DNA of 64,000 bases from JASLEW01 sp035544875. Lineage in GTDB: Bacteria > Acidobacteriota > Thermoanaerobaculia > Multivoradales > UBA5704. The DNA lies in the NCBI GenBank assembly GCA_035544875.1, contig DASZZP010000081.1:62001-126000 (forward strand). The letters are read 5' to 3'. Positions 34,964-43,420 of this stretch are shown one piece after another. The notes beneath the pieces are model-generated. The model saw only the letters and a list, made by a program, of their open reading frames with translations, was not told where the DNA came from and searched no databases. Within the stretch, counting starts at the first letter, position 1. The number at the start of each line of letters is the position of its first letter. A program made the translations under genes and the position numbers.

Positions 34964-36526
34964 ATGGCGCCCCCGACGACCCGACCCCGCGTCCTCCTGA
35001 TCAATCCCCGCATGTGCTCGCGGCGCTCGATGCGGCTGCCGCTGTCGCTGCTGGCGCTGGGCGCCGTGCTCGAGGAGCGCTACGACTACCAGTTGATCGA
35101 CGGCAACGTCGATCCCGACCCGGTGGGGACGGTCCTCGCGGCGCTCTCCTCCGGCCCCTGCGCCCTGGTTGGGGTGAGCGTCATGCCGGGTCCGCAGGTG
35201 GCGCCGGCGATCGCCATCTCCGCGGCGGTGCGCGACCGCCATCCCGCGGTGCCGATCGCCTGGGGCGGCTACTTCCCGACCATGTACCCGGAGTCGGCGG
35301 TCAACGCACCCTACGTCGACTACGTGGTCCGCGGCCAGGGCGAACAGACACTGCTCGAGCTGCTCGAGCGGCTGCCGGACGCCGGCTGCCCGGCGCCGCC
35401 GCAGGATTCCGCTGCCGACTCCGGCGCGCTCGCCGGGCTGAGCGGTCTGACTTACAAGAGCGGCGGCCGCATCGAGCACACCGCCGACCGCCACTTCCAT
35501 CCGCCCGACGATCTGCCGGCGCTCCCTTACGAGCGAGTGGGCGACGTGGTGCAGTACCTGCGCCCCAGCTTCATGGGACGCCGCACCGGCGTGCATCAAG
35601 CGGCGATCGGCTGCCGCTACCGCTGCGAGTTCTGCGGCGTGGTGACGATGTTCAACGGCGTCACCAGGCTGCAAGGCGCCTCCCGCCTCGCCGAGGCGGT
35701 GACCACGCTGCGCGACCGCTACGGCGCCACCGCCATGCAGTTTTACGACAACAACTTCTTCGACCGCGAGGAGACCAGCCTGCCGCTGCTCGAAGAGCTG
35801 GCCCGCTACGCCCTGCCCTGGTGGTGCTACGCGCGCGCCGACACCCTGGCCGAGTTTTCGCCCCGCACCTGGGAGCTCATCCGGCGCAGCCGGCTGACCA
35901 TGGCCTACATCGGCGCCGAGGGCGCCAGCGACGAGGCGCTGCGGCGGATGAAGAAGGGGTCGCGGGTCGAGCACACCCTGGCGGTGGCGCGCCTGTGCCG
36001 CGAGCACGGGGTGGTCCCCGAGTTCTCGTTCGTGCTCGGCGGACCCGACGACCCGGAAGGCGAGGTGGAGAAGAACCTCTCATTCATTAAGCGCCTCAAG
36101 GCCATCCATCCCGAATGCGAGGTGGTGCTCTACTTCTACACCCCGACGCCGCGGCGGCAGGCGGCCAGCGCCGAGACCCGGGCGAGCGGCCTGCGCCTGC
36201 CGGTCCAGGAGAGATACGGTCCGCAGGGCCCCGAGCTGCCGGCCACGCCGCTCGAATGGACCGAGCCACAATGGATCGACTTCGTCTGCCACCAGGACGC
36301 CCCCTGGCTGTCGCCGCGGCTGCGCCGGCGGGTGCGCGACTTCGCCACCGTCCTCGGCTGCCGCTTCCCGACCGTGCAGGACACCGGCACTCCAGCCTGG
36401 GGCAAGGCGCTGCTGCGCAACCTGGCGCGCTGGCGCTACGAGCGCGGCCGCTATGGCAATCCGTGGGAGCTCGAGCTCGCCCGGCGCTTCCTGCCGCTGC
36501 GCGAGCCGCAGCGCGAAAGCCTTTGA
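34964..36526 (+). CDS. Radical SAM enzyme with B12-binding-like N-terminal domain
   Basis: A protein of 520 residues. The first 200 residues have the Rossmann-like shape of a cobalamin-binding domain (LLINPRMCSRRSMRLPLSLL, then VGVSVMPGPQVAPAIAISAA, YVVRGQGEQTLLELLE) but no DxHxxG motif, so cobalamin may be bound base-off or not at all. The iron-sulfur motif is C217-x3-C221-x2-C224 (AIGCRYRCEFCGVV). Strands with QFYDNNFFDRE and a MAYIGAEGASDEALRRMKKG block complete the barrel. Family members do methyl transfer, ring closure and C-C chemistry on secondary metabolites or tetrapyrroles. It overlaps the next gene by four bases. Confidence 0.9.
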   Translation: MAPPTTRPRVLLINPRMCSRRSMRLPLSLLALGAVLEERYDYQLIDGNVDPDPVGTVLAALSSGPCALVGVSVMPGPQVAPAIAISAAVRDRHPAVPIAWGGYFPTMYPESAVNAPYVDYVVRGQGEQTLLELLERLPDAGCPAPPQDSAADSGALAGLSGLTYKSGGRIEHTADRHFHPPDDLPALPYERVGDVVQYLRPSFMGRRTGVHQAAIGCRYRCEFCGVVTMFNGVTRLQGASRLAEAVTTLRDRYGATAMQFYDNNFFDREETSLPLLEELARYALPWWCYARADTLAEFSPRTWELIRRSRLTMAYIGAEGASDEALRRMKKGSRVEHTLAVARLCREHGVVPEFSFVLGGPDDPEGEVEKNLSFIKRLKAIHPECEVVLYFYTPTPRRQAASAETRASGLRLPVQERYGPQGPELPATPLEWTEPQWIDFVCHQDAPWLSPRLRRRVRDFATVLGCRFPTVQDTGTPAWGKALLRNLARWRYERGRYGNPWELELARRFLPLREPQRESL

Positions 36527-37647
36527 GCCGGCTGCGCTCCGCCTCGCTGCCGCCGGCGGCACTCGCCGCCGCCTTCGTCCCCGCCGAGGCCACCGAGGTC
36601 ACCGAGACCGCCGGGAGGCCGGGCGCAGCCGGATCGCCCGCGCTGCCGCCGGCGCTGCGCGACGAGGCACCGCCCGGCACCGCCGCCGACCTCGGCTCGA
36701 CCTGGTACCGGCCGATGGGTCTGACGCTCGAGCTGATCACCAACAGCGCCCCCGTCCGCGCCGCGGCGGAGCTGGCGCTGCGCGGCTTCGGCCTGCCGCC
36801 GCCGCCGCCCGTGCGCCCGGCGCAGCTCACCTTCCGCCTGCTCGAGCATGAGCTCGACGACCGGGCGCCCGGCGCGCCGGTCCTGCGCACCGCCGGACCG
36901 CTGATCTATCAGACGACCGGCCGCGACTCGGTCCTGGTGGCCGACTGCGCGGCGGGATTCGCCTATGGCTTCTTCTCGGCGTCCACCCTCGCCGATCCCG
37001 CCTACTTCCGCTGGCACTTCCTCGACCTCGCCCTCTTCTTCATGCTGGAGTGGCGAGGCTTCGTCGGGGTCCACGGCGCGGCCCTGGCGCACCGCGGGCG
37101 CGCCCTTCTCCTGCGGGCGCCGAGCGGCGCCGGCAAGTCGACCCTGGCCTACGGCGCCGCGCGGCGCCGTTTCCAGGCGCTGGCCGAGGACGTGGTGTGG
37201 CTCGACGTCGCAGGCGGCAGATGGTGGGGCGCGCCCTGGAGCTTCCACCTGCTGCCTGACGCGTCGCGCCTCTTCCCGGAGCTCGCCGGCGTCGCGCCGT
37301 CCGTCCAGCTCAACGGCTCCACCAAGCTGGCGATCGACCTCGAAGCGCTCCGCCCGGGAAGCACCACCCCGGTGGCGCGGGCCGGCGCGGTGGTCGTGCT
37401 GCGCCGGCGGCCGGGCGGCGCCAGCCGGCTCGAGCGGCTCGACCCGGCAGATGCGCGCCGGGAGTGGCTGGCCGGCGGCGCCAGCCGCGAGCGGGAGGCG
37501 TCAGGTTACGAGCGGCGCATCGCGGAGGTGCTGCGCGGCGGCTGCTACCGTCTCACCCTCGGCGACGACCTCGACCGGGCCCTCGACCTGCTGGAGCCGC
37601 TGTTCGCGGAGCCCGACGAGCCCCGGCCGTCGGGCGCGGCATGTTGA
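36523..37647 (+). CDS. HPr-kinase-like protein (HprK-related kinase)
   Basis: A protein of 374 residues from TTG 36523, overlapping the previous stop. The Walker A motif of the HPr-kinase/phosphorylase fold is at residues 198-206 (APSGAGKSTLAYGAARR, K205), preceded by FVGVHGAALAHRGRALLLRA. A FQALAEDVVWLDV stretch carries the acidic residues that follow in HprK. No HPr kinase signature loop is obvious, and there is no HPr gene nearby. Such HprK-like proteins occur in peptide-modification loci, where they are thought to phosphorylate or adenylylate a precursor, together with NTP_transf_5 proteins like the next gene. Confidence 0.8.
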   Translation: MSRLRSASLPPAALAAAFVPAEATEVTETAGRPGAAGSPALPPALRDEAPPGTAADLGSTWYRPMGLTLELITNSAPVRAAAELALRGFGLPPPPPVRPAQLTFRLLEHELDDRAPGAPVLRTAGPLIYQTTGRDSVLVADCAAGFAYGFFSASTLADPAYFRWHFLDLALFFMLEWRGFVGVHGAALAHRGRALLLRAPSGAGKSTLAYGAARRRFQALAEDVVWLDVAGGRWWGAPWSFHLLPDASRLFPELAGVAPSVQLNGSTKLAIDLEALRPGSTTPVARAGAVVVLRRRPGGASRLERLDPADARREWLAGGASREREASGYERRIAEVLRGGCYRLTLGDDLDRALDLLEPLFAEPDEPRPSGAAC

Positions 37648-37684
37648 GGAGAGAGTTGCCGCGACCGTCGGCCCAGGGATCGAG

Positions 37685-38818
37685 ATGGAAGAGATGACGG
37701 AGATGGCGGCGCCGGTCGCGAGCGACGTGCGGGCGGCACCGGCGGTGGTGGAAACCATGGCGCTCTGCGACACGGTGGCCGGATGGGTCCGCGAGCCGCC
37801 GGCCGGCCCGCCCGCCTGGCCGCCGGAACGCTGGTGGCTCTTTCGCCAGGTCTGCCAGGCGCACGGCGTCGCGCCGCTGCTCGCGCGGCGGCTCGGCTGG
37901 CCAGCCAGCACGGCCGCCGGGAGCTGGCTCGCCGCCCAGTACGCCGCCAACCGGCAGCGGGTGGCGAAGATCCATGACGAGCTGCGCCAGATCCTCGCCG
38001 CCTTCGCAGCGGCCGGCGTCCCGCTGGTGCCGCTCAAAGGTGCGCCGCTCGGAATCCTCCTCTACGACGACCCCGCCGAGCGGCCCATGGCCGACCTCGA
38101 TTTCCTGCTGCGGCCCGACGACCTCGAGCGCGCCGCGCCGCTGCTCGCCGGCCTCGGCTACGAGAAGATCTGGACCGGCTGGAAACACCTTCGCTTCGCC
38201 CGCCCCGAGAACCGGCAAGTGGTCGATCCGTCGTGCGAGCACCCGGACAACCCGCGGGTGCTCGAGCTCCACCCCCGGTGCCGGGAGAGGCTCCGCGACC
38301 AGATGATCGATCTGACCGACTCGATCTGGGAGGCGGTCCGGCCAGGCGAGCTGCTGGGCCAGCGGAGCTGGCTGCTCGAGCCGGCAGCCTGCTGGCTCCA
38401 GCTGGCAGTGCATGCCACCCACCACATCATGATGAACCGCTTCCGTCTCATCCAGCTGCTCGATCTCGCGTTGCTTGCCGGCGGCTGGGCCGGCTGGGCC
38501 GGTGCGTCCGTCGGCGTCGGCGCGGCCGCCAGCGTCGGCACTGACAGCCCTGCCGGTGCTGCCGGTGCCGCCGGCGCCGCCGGCGACTATCGGGGCGGCC
38601 GCTGCGTCGAGCGCCTCCCTGACCTTCTCTCCGGCGTCGATCCCCGCGCCATCTACGCCCCTCTCGCCCTGCTCGAGCGCTACTGCCCCGGTGGGGCGAC
38701 GGCCGCGCTGGCCGCCGCCGCGCGTGTCCGTGTCGCGCCGTCGTTTGCAGCGTGGGCCGAGGCGCTCGACCTCTATCACGCCTCCTATCTCGACCCCGCC
38801 CCATGGAGAGACCCGTGA
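37685..38818 (+). CDS. Nucleotidyltransferase family protein (NTP_transf_5-like)
   Basis: A protein of 377 residues starting at ATG 37685. The family signature is clear: VPLVPLKGAPLGILLYDD and RPMADLDFLLRPDDLERAA, with the two Asp residues of the nucleotidyltransferase site. A later AVHATHHIMMNRFRLIQLLD helix is also typical. A Gly/Ala-rich insertion (about residues 262-305) is not. These proteins are often paired with HprK-like genes in lasso-peptide and other peptide loci, where they are thought to modify or activate a peptide or sugar. Its end overlaps the next start by four bases. Confidence 0.85.
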   Translation: MEEMTEMAAPVASDVRAAPAVVETMALCDTVAGWVREPPAGPPAWPPERWWLFRQVCQAHGVAPLLARRLGWPASTAAGSWLAAQYAANRQRVAKIHDELRQILAAFAAAGVPLVPLKGAPLGILLYDDPAERPMADLDFLLRPDDLERAAPLLAGLGYEKIWTGWKHLRFARPENRQVVDPSCEHPDNPRVLELHPRCRERLRDQMIDLTDSIWEAVRPGELLGQRSWLLEPAACWLQLAVHATHHIMMNRFRLIQLLDLALLAGGWAGWAGASVGVGAAASVGTDSPAGAAGAAGAAGDYRGGRCVERLPDLLSGVDPRAIYAPLALLERYCPGGATAALAAAARVRVAPSFAAWAEALDLYHASYLDPAPWRDP

Positions 38819-40185
38819 GTCGCGGCGCCAGCGCTTCGAAGCGTTCCCCGCGCTCGGTTCCCTCGCAGCGGAGGCGCGATGGTGGGACACGGGGGGGAAG
38901 GAAGGGCAAGCTCCGCGGGCAGGCCGCGAGCCGCAACGGCGGCCGGGTGCCGGTGCTGGTGGTGGGCGACGCCGTGGTGCCGAGCGGCTTTGCGCGGGTG
39001 CTGCACAGCATCCTCGGACAGCTCCGCGACCGCTACGAGTTCCACCACCTGGGAGTCAACTACAACGGCGAGCCGCACCAGCTCGGCTGGGAGGTCTATC
39101 CGGCCGGCACGCCGGGAGATCCGTTCGGCGCCCCGCGCATCAAAGAGCTGCTCGAGAAGGTGCGGCCGCGGCTGGTCTTCATGCTCAACGACCTCTGGGT
39201 CCTTTCCAACTACATGGCTCCCCTGACCGAGGCGGCGGGCCGGCTCGAGCCGTTCAAGATCGTCGCCTACTCGCCGGTCGATGCCGGACCGCTCGAGCCC
39301 GAGCTGCTCGAGCGGCTGCGCGGCGTCGACCGCCTGGTCGCCTACACCCATTTCGGCAAGCGGGAGATGGAGAAGGCGCTGCGGTCACCAGAGCCGCGGG
39401 TCGGCAGATGCGGTGCCGAGATCGCCGTCATCCCGCATGGCGTCGACACCAATCTCTTTTTTCCCCTGGCGCGCGAGCTCGGCGACGGCGAGCGCGCCGC
39501 CACCAGCCGGGCGCGCGCCAGGAAGACGCTGTTCACCGACCCAGAGCTGTTCGATGCCTGGATTGTGCTCAACGCCAACCGCAACCAGCCGCGCAAGCGG
39601 ATCGACATCACCATGAAGGGATTCACTCTCTTCGCCCGCGACAAGCCCAAGCGGGTGCGTCTCTATCTCCACATGGGGATCGAGGACTGCGGCTGGAACG
39701 TGGTGGCGCTGGCACGCCGCTATGGCATCGAGGACCGGCTGATCATCACCGCCGAGGAGAGGTTCCTGCCGGCGGTTTCAGACGAGATGCTCAACTGCAT
39801 CTACAACGCCTGTGACGTCGGGATCAACACTTCCCTGGGGGAAGGATGGGGCCTCGTGAGCCTCGAGCACGCCGCGACCGGCGCCGCCCAGGTGGTGCCG
39901 CGCCACAGCGCCTGCGAAGAGCTCTGGACCGGCGCGGCGGCCCTGCTCGAGCCGGCGATGAGCCTCACCGTCGAGCGCATCCTGACCGAGGGCCAGATCG
40001 TCGCCCCCGAGGAGGTGGCGCGCCGTCTGGAGGAGCTCTACCAGAGCCCTGCCCTGCTGCGCCAGCTGTCGGCGGCCGCCTACGCGGTCGCCACCCGGCC
40101 CGCCTACAGCTGGTCGCAGGTCGCCGGTCAGTGGCACCAGCTGTTCCAGCAGGTCATGGCGGAAAGGGTCTTTACCCCAGCTTGA
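38815..40185 (+). CDS. Glycosyltransferase family 4, third gene of the HprK-like set
   Basis: About 456 residues when started at GTG 38815, which overlaps the previous stop (GTGA); ATG 38803 is possible too. A basic N-terminus of about 40 residues precedes the fold: VPVLVVGDAVVPSGFARVLH, then IPHGVDTNLFFP near residue 208, IVLNANRNQPRKRIDITMKG as the start of the donor domain, and NTSLGEGWGLVSLEHAATGA as the EX7E region. It ends in FQQVMAERVFTPA. The donor sugar is unknown. It is immediately followed by a small Gly/Ser/His-rich peptide gene, so Ser/Thr glycosylation of that peptide is conceivable. Confidence 0.9.
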   Translation: MSRGASASKRSPRSVPSQRRRDGGTRGGRKGKLRGQAASRNGGRVPVLVVGDAVVPSGFARVLHSILGQLRDRYEFHHLGVNYNGEPHQLGWEVYPAGTPGDPFGAPRIKELLEKVRPRLVFMLNDLWVLSNYMAPLTEAAGRLEPFKIVAYSPVDAGPLEPELLERLRGVDRLVAYTHFGKREMEKALRSPEPRVGRCGAEIAVIPHGVDTNLFFPLARELGDGERAATSRARARKTLFTDPELFDAWIVLNANRNQPRKRIDITMKGFTLFARDKPKRVRLYLHMGIEDCGWNVVALARRYGIEDRLIITAEERFLPAVSDEMLNCIYNACDVGINTSLGEGWGLVSLEHAATGAAQVVPRHSACEELWTGAAALLEPAMSLTVERILTEGQIVAPEEVARRLEELYQSPALLRQLSAAAYAVATRPAYSWSQVAGQWHQLFQQVMAERVFTPA

Positions 40186-40199
40186 CTCTCTGCTATCTT
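40171..40199 (+). promoter_or_regulatory. Extended -10 promoter for the small peptide gene
   Basis: TTTACC (40171-40176) and TATCTT (40194-40199) are 17 bases apart, and TGC precedes the -10 box. It overlaps the 3' end of the glycosyltransferase gene and would give a leader of about 75 bases before GTG 40282. Each box matches four of six consensus bases. Confidence 0.4.
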
Positions 40200-40281
40200 T
40201 AAAGTCTTTACTGCTCTATTGTTGAACCGGAGCCGTCTTCGCTGAGCCAGGGCGGCGATCTTCAGACAGGAGGTGGTGGCA

Positions 40282-40575
40282 GTGGCGATCACGATTGTCA
40301 ACAAGACGGCGGGCGCGGTCCCTTACACGGTCTACGGCGGTGGTTCCGGGACTGGCAGCGGCAACGGCAGCGGCATCCATCCCTCCGGCGGCTCCGGGAC
40401 CTACTCCGGCGGGTCCGGCGTGATCCACTCCGGGGTGATTTCGGGCGGCACGACGTCGGGCATCCATGTCAGCGGTCACCCGGCCTACACCGTGGTGGTG
40501 GGATCGGGGACGGCCGCCAGCTACACCGTCTCGGCCTCGGGGGTCGTGCACGTCAAGGCGCCCTCCGGCTACTAG
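40282..40575 (+). CDS. 97-residue Gly/Ser/His-rich peptide, unknown
   Basis: The start is GTG 40282 because a strong AGGAGGT (40269-40275) lies about 7 bases upstream. The product has about 24 Gly, 16 Ser, 5 His and no Cys. It begins MAITIVNKTAGAVPYTVY, has a central repeat zone of GSG/GGSG units with recurring Ile-His-x-Ser-Gly motifs (GIHPSGG, VIHSG, GIHVSG), and ends in a beta-like part, AYTVVVGSGTAASYTVSASG. There is no signal peptide. The evenly spaced Val/Tyr at both ends suggest a small beta-sandwich split by a Gly/Ser-rich insert. It sits directly between the GT4 and a sulfotransferase-like gene. It may be a substrate or product-carrying peptide of the neighbouring enzymes, or an unrelated structural protein. 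Confidence 0.7.
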   Translation: MAITIVNKTAGAVPYTVYGGGSGTGSGNGSGIHPSGGSGTYSGGSGVIHSGVISGGTTSGIHVSGHPAYTVVVGSGTAASYTVSASGVVHVKAPSGY

Positions 40576-40801
40576 CGGCGCGCCGTCGCGCTCGGCCGGT
40601 GAGGTCGCCGCCGTTCCGCTTTTCGAGGCTCGTTGACTTGCCGCGCGCCGTCCAGGTGGCGGCCAGGGCGGGCGCGCGGCAGTCGGCCGGCGCCGGACGA
40701 ACGCACGCCGACCCCGGGCGCCGTGTCTGAGATGTCTTCGATGAGGGCGATGTCGGCAACTGCCTCGACATGCCCGCTGCGGGCGTCCAGAATCGAGCGC
40801 C

Positions 40802-41590
40802 ATGCTCACCTCGCTCTTCGTCGTCTCGCTCCCGCGCTCGCTTTCGACGCTGACCTACGGCGCCGCGCGCCAGGCGCTCGGCTTACGCGAGCCGGCCTGG
40901 TCGACCGACGGCGAGATCCTCAACGTGCGGCGCTTCGCCCACCTCGCGGAGGAGGGCACGGTCGAGGGGGTGAAGTACACCGAGCGCTGCCGGGACGGCG
41001 ACCGCTTCGGCCGCCTGCTCGGCTTCCTCGATCAGGTCACCACCACCCAAGGATTTGCCTACAAGGACGTCATTCAGCCGTTCGTGGTTGCCGAGTGGCT
41101 GCCGGCGAGCGGGCTCAACGTGCTCAAGATCGAGCGCCCCCTGCCCGACGTCGCCTACGCCATGCTCGCCCGCGGCTGGCTCTACCCCGCCAGTGCCGAC
41201 GGTTTCGACGGTCCCTCCCCGGCCGGCGGCGACACCGAACGCTCGCTGCTCTGTGGTCTTGCCCGCGCGCAGCAGGCCCTTTCCCGGCTCAACGGACCCG
41301 CCGTCGCGACCGTCCGCTACGACGACCTCATTGGCGACGAGCAGCCGCTCTGGGCGGCCCTCCGGCGCCTCTATGGCCCCGCGGCCGCGACGCGCCCCTC
41401 CTACATCGACCCCGACTTCACCAGCCTTCGCCAGGAGGTCCTCGATCGCCGGCAAACCGAGCTCTACCAACGCCTGCACGCGATCGCCCACGACCTGGTC
41501 GGGGCGGAGCCGCGGCCAGCGCGCCCGCGGGGAGCTGACGGCTCCCGATCGGCGGCGTCCCTTCGCATCGTCCCCGGCCGCCGGCACTGA
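40802..41590 (+). CDS. Sulfotransferase-like protein
   Basis: A protein of 262 residues from ATG 40802. The N-terminal FVVSLPRSLSTLTYGAARQ resembles the 5'-phosphosulfate loop (PRSGTT-like) of PAPS-dependent sulfotransferases, although SLST replaces SGTT. ATVRYDDLI corresponds to the E/YEDL element, and the region with GLNVLKIERPLPDVAYAM could be the 3'-phosphate binding part. The rest, including an Arg/Pro-rich end, is unremarkable. If real it would sulfate a hydroxyl group of a metabolite, glycan or Tyr-containing peptide. A gap of 226 bases without a gene precedes it. Confidence 0.7.
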   Translation: MLTSLFVVSLPRSLSTLTYGAARQALGLREPAWSTDGEILNVRRFAHLAEEGTVEGVKYTERCRDGDRFGRLLGFLDQVTTTQGFAYKDVIQPFVVAEWLPASGLNVLKIERPLPDVAYAMLARGWLYPASADGFDGPSPAGGDTERSLLCGLARAQQALSRLNGPAVATVRYDDLIGDEQPLWAALRRLYGPAAATRPSYIDPDFTSLRQEVLDRRQTELYQRLHAIAHDLVGAEPRPARPRGADGSRSAASLRIVPGRRH

Positions 41591-41674
41591 GCCGGCGTCA
41601 GCGATCGGCCGGGGAGACCAGGTGGCCGCGAGCGCCCCTTCGGCGGCGGACGGCTACGCTATAGTCGATTCATC

Positions 41675-43300
41675 ATGCCTGCCACCAGGCGCCGCGCGGG
41701 CGGCGCGGCGGACGGGGGCTCGGCGCGGCGGCCTCGGGCGCTGCGGCCTGCCGACCAGGTCGCGCTGCTCAACGAGATCGCGCGTCTCGCGACCGAGGAC
41801 CTCGAGCTGCAGCCGATGCTGCAGCGCATCAGCGAAGCGCTGGCGCACGCCTTCGCCTGCGAGCTCGTGGCGATCGTGCGGGTCGACGCCGAGCGGCAGC
41901 GCTTCGTCTGCGAGGCGGTGAGCGCCTCGGTGCCGACCGAAGTGCACATCGGATACGGCCGCGAGCTGGGCAGCGGCGTGGTCGGCGAGGTGGCGGCGAC
42001 CAGGCGCCCGATCGTCCTCGACGACGTTCGCGCCCACGAAAACTACGTCGAGACCCTGGCCGGTGTGGCTTCCGAGCTTTGCGTCCCGATCCTGCGCCGC
42101 ACCGAGCTGGTCGGCGTTCTCAACCTCGAGAGCCGGCGGCCTGCCCACTTCCGCGGCCTCCAGCCGGTGCTCGAGACGGTGGCCGAGCAGGTCGCCGGCG
42201 CGATCGCCGGGGCGCGCCTCTACGAGGAGATCAAGCAGCGCGCGGCCGACCTCGATACTCTGAGCGAGGTCTCCCGCCTGACCGTCGAGGCCGGCGATCT
42301 CGACGCCCAGCTCCACCGTCTCGTCCATTACATCCAGAACCGCTTCGACTTCTTCATGGTGTCGGCGCTCATCGCCGACGAGACCATGACCCACTGGGAG
42401 CACCGGGCCTTTGCCAGCCGCCGGCCGCTGCAGCTGGCAAGCCGGCGCAGCTGGCCCGTATCGGCTGGCGTGGTCGGCAGGGCGATCACTTCCGGCGAGA
42501 CGCAATTCGTGCCGGACGTGCGCAGCGACCCCGATTACTTTGCGGTCGCCGAGGAGGTGGTCGCCGAGCTCGCGGTGCCGATCCAGCTCGAAGGCCGCGT
42601 CCTCGGCGCCCTCAACCTGGAGAGCGACCGCCCCGGAGTCCTTGCCCCCGAAGACCTGGCTCTCTTCCGCATGCTGGCGAGCCAGGTGGCGGGCGCCCTC
42701 CAGCTCGCCCTCGCCAACCGCAGGCTGGCCGCGTCGGCCGAGGATCTGGCCGACGCCAACCGGCGCCTACAGGACGCCAACGAGGCGCTGCGCCGGCTGT
42801 CGCTCAGTGACGAGCTGACCGGCATCGCCAACCGCCGCCAGTTCGACGACACCCTCGACCGCGAATGGCGGCGCGCCGCGCGCTCGCGCACCCCGATCTC
42901 GGTGGCGCTGATCGACGTCGACTGCTTCAAGGAGTACAACGACGCCTACGGCCATCCGCGTGGCGATGCCTGCCTGCGGCGCGTCGCGCAGAACTTGCAC
43001 GGCAGTCTCCAACGCGCCGGCGACCTCGTGGCGCGCTACGGCGGCGAAGAGTTCGCGGTCATCCTGGCTGGTCTCGCCCTGGACGCCGCCACCGCCGTGG
43101 CGGAGCGCCTGCGCAGCCGCATCGAGGCGCTGCGCATCCGCCACCGCGCCTCGCGCATCGCCCGCCATCTGACCATCAGCGCCGGCGTCGCCAGCGCTAT
43201 CCCGGACCGCCAGTCCTCCCCTCAGCGCCTCTTCGCCGCCGCCGACCGCGCCCTCTACGAAGCCAAGACCGCCGGCCGCAACCGCGTCCGCACCGGTTGA
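41675..43300 (+). CDS. Diguanylate cyclase with two GAF domains
   Basis: A protein of 541 residues that makes cyclic di-GMP from GTP. A first GAF domain spans about residues 30-180 (SVPTEVHIGYGRELGSGVVGE) and a second about 205-355 (FDFFMVSALIADETM, GETQFVPDVRSDPDYF). A coiled-coil linker follows, then the GGDEF domain from about 375 (LSLSDELTGIANRRQFDDTL). The catalytic loop is GGEEF at 456-460, an active variant. An RxxD (RAGD) five residues before it is a complete inhibitory I-site, so product feedback is expected. GAF domains suggest small-molecule or redox control. The gene converges on the radical SAM operon across a hairpin. Confidence 0.95.
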   Translation: MPATRRRAGGAADGGSARRPRALRPADQVALLNEIARLATEDLELQPMLQRISEALAHAFACELVAIVRVDAERQRFVCEAVSASVPTEVHIGYGRELGSGVVGEVAATRRPIVLDDVRAHENYVETLAGVASELCVPILRRTELVGVLNLESRRPAHFRGLQPVLETVAEQVAGAIAGARLYEEIKQRAADLDTLSEVSRLTVEAGDLDAQLHRLVHYIQNRFDFFMVSALIADETMTHWEHRAFASRRPLQLASRRSWPVSAGVVGRAITSGETQFVPDVRSDPDYFAVAEEVVAELAVPIQLEGRVLGALNLESDRPGVLAPEDLALFRMLASQVAGALQLALANRRLAASAEDLADANRRLQDANEALRRLSLSDELTGIANRRQFDDTLDREWRRAARSRTPISVALIDVDCFKEYNDAYGHPRGDACLRRVAQNLHGSLQRAGDLVARYGGEEFAVILAGLALDAATAVAERLRSRIEALRIRHRASRIARHLTISAGVASAIPDRQSSPQRLFAAADRALYEAKTAGRNRVRTG

Positions 43301-43380
43301 TGGCTAGGCTGGACGGAGCACCCCCTGGACGCCCGGCACGGGCACCTCAGGCGACGAGCGATACCTGCGCCGCGGGGCTA

Positions 43381-43420
43381 CCCTCCGGGGAATGCCGCAC
43401 GTCCATCACCGGACGTGCGG
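43381..43420. repeat. REP-like hairpin, copy 1, between convergent genes
   Basis: A perfect 10-bp stem (43395-43404 with 43411-43420) and a six-base loop, next to a CCCTCCGGGGAATG flank. The same roughly 40-base unit recurs, slightly changed, twice at 46.9-47.05 kb. Here it abuts the stop codon of the radical SAM gene and could end transcription from both sides, although no T-run follows. Confidence 0.75.

Noticed and set aside
37646..37684. Earlier in-frame start for the nucleotidyltransferase
   Set aside because: The frame is open here, but only GTT and other non-start codons occur, so ATG 37685 is kept.
40576..40801. A possible gene on the minus strand between the small peptide and the sulfotransferase-like gene
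   Set aside because: Open frames here are Arg/Ser/Ala-rich without motifs or ribosome site, and overlap parts of neighbouring genes. I see nothing supportable in this 226-base gap.
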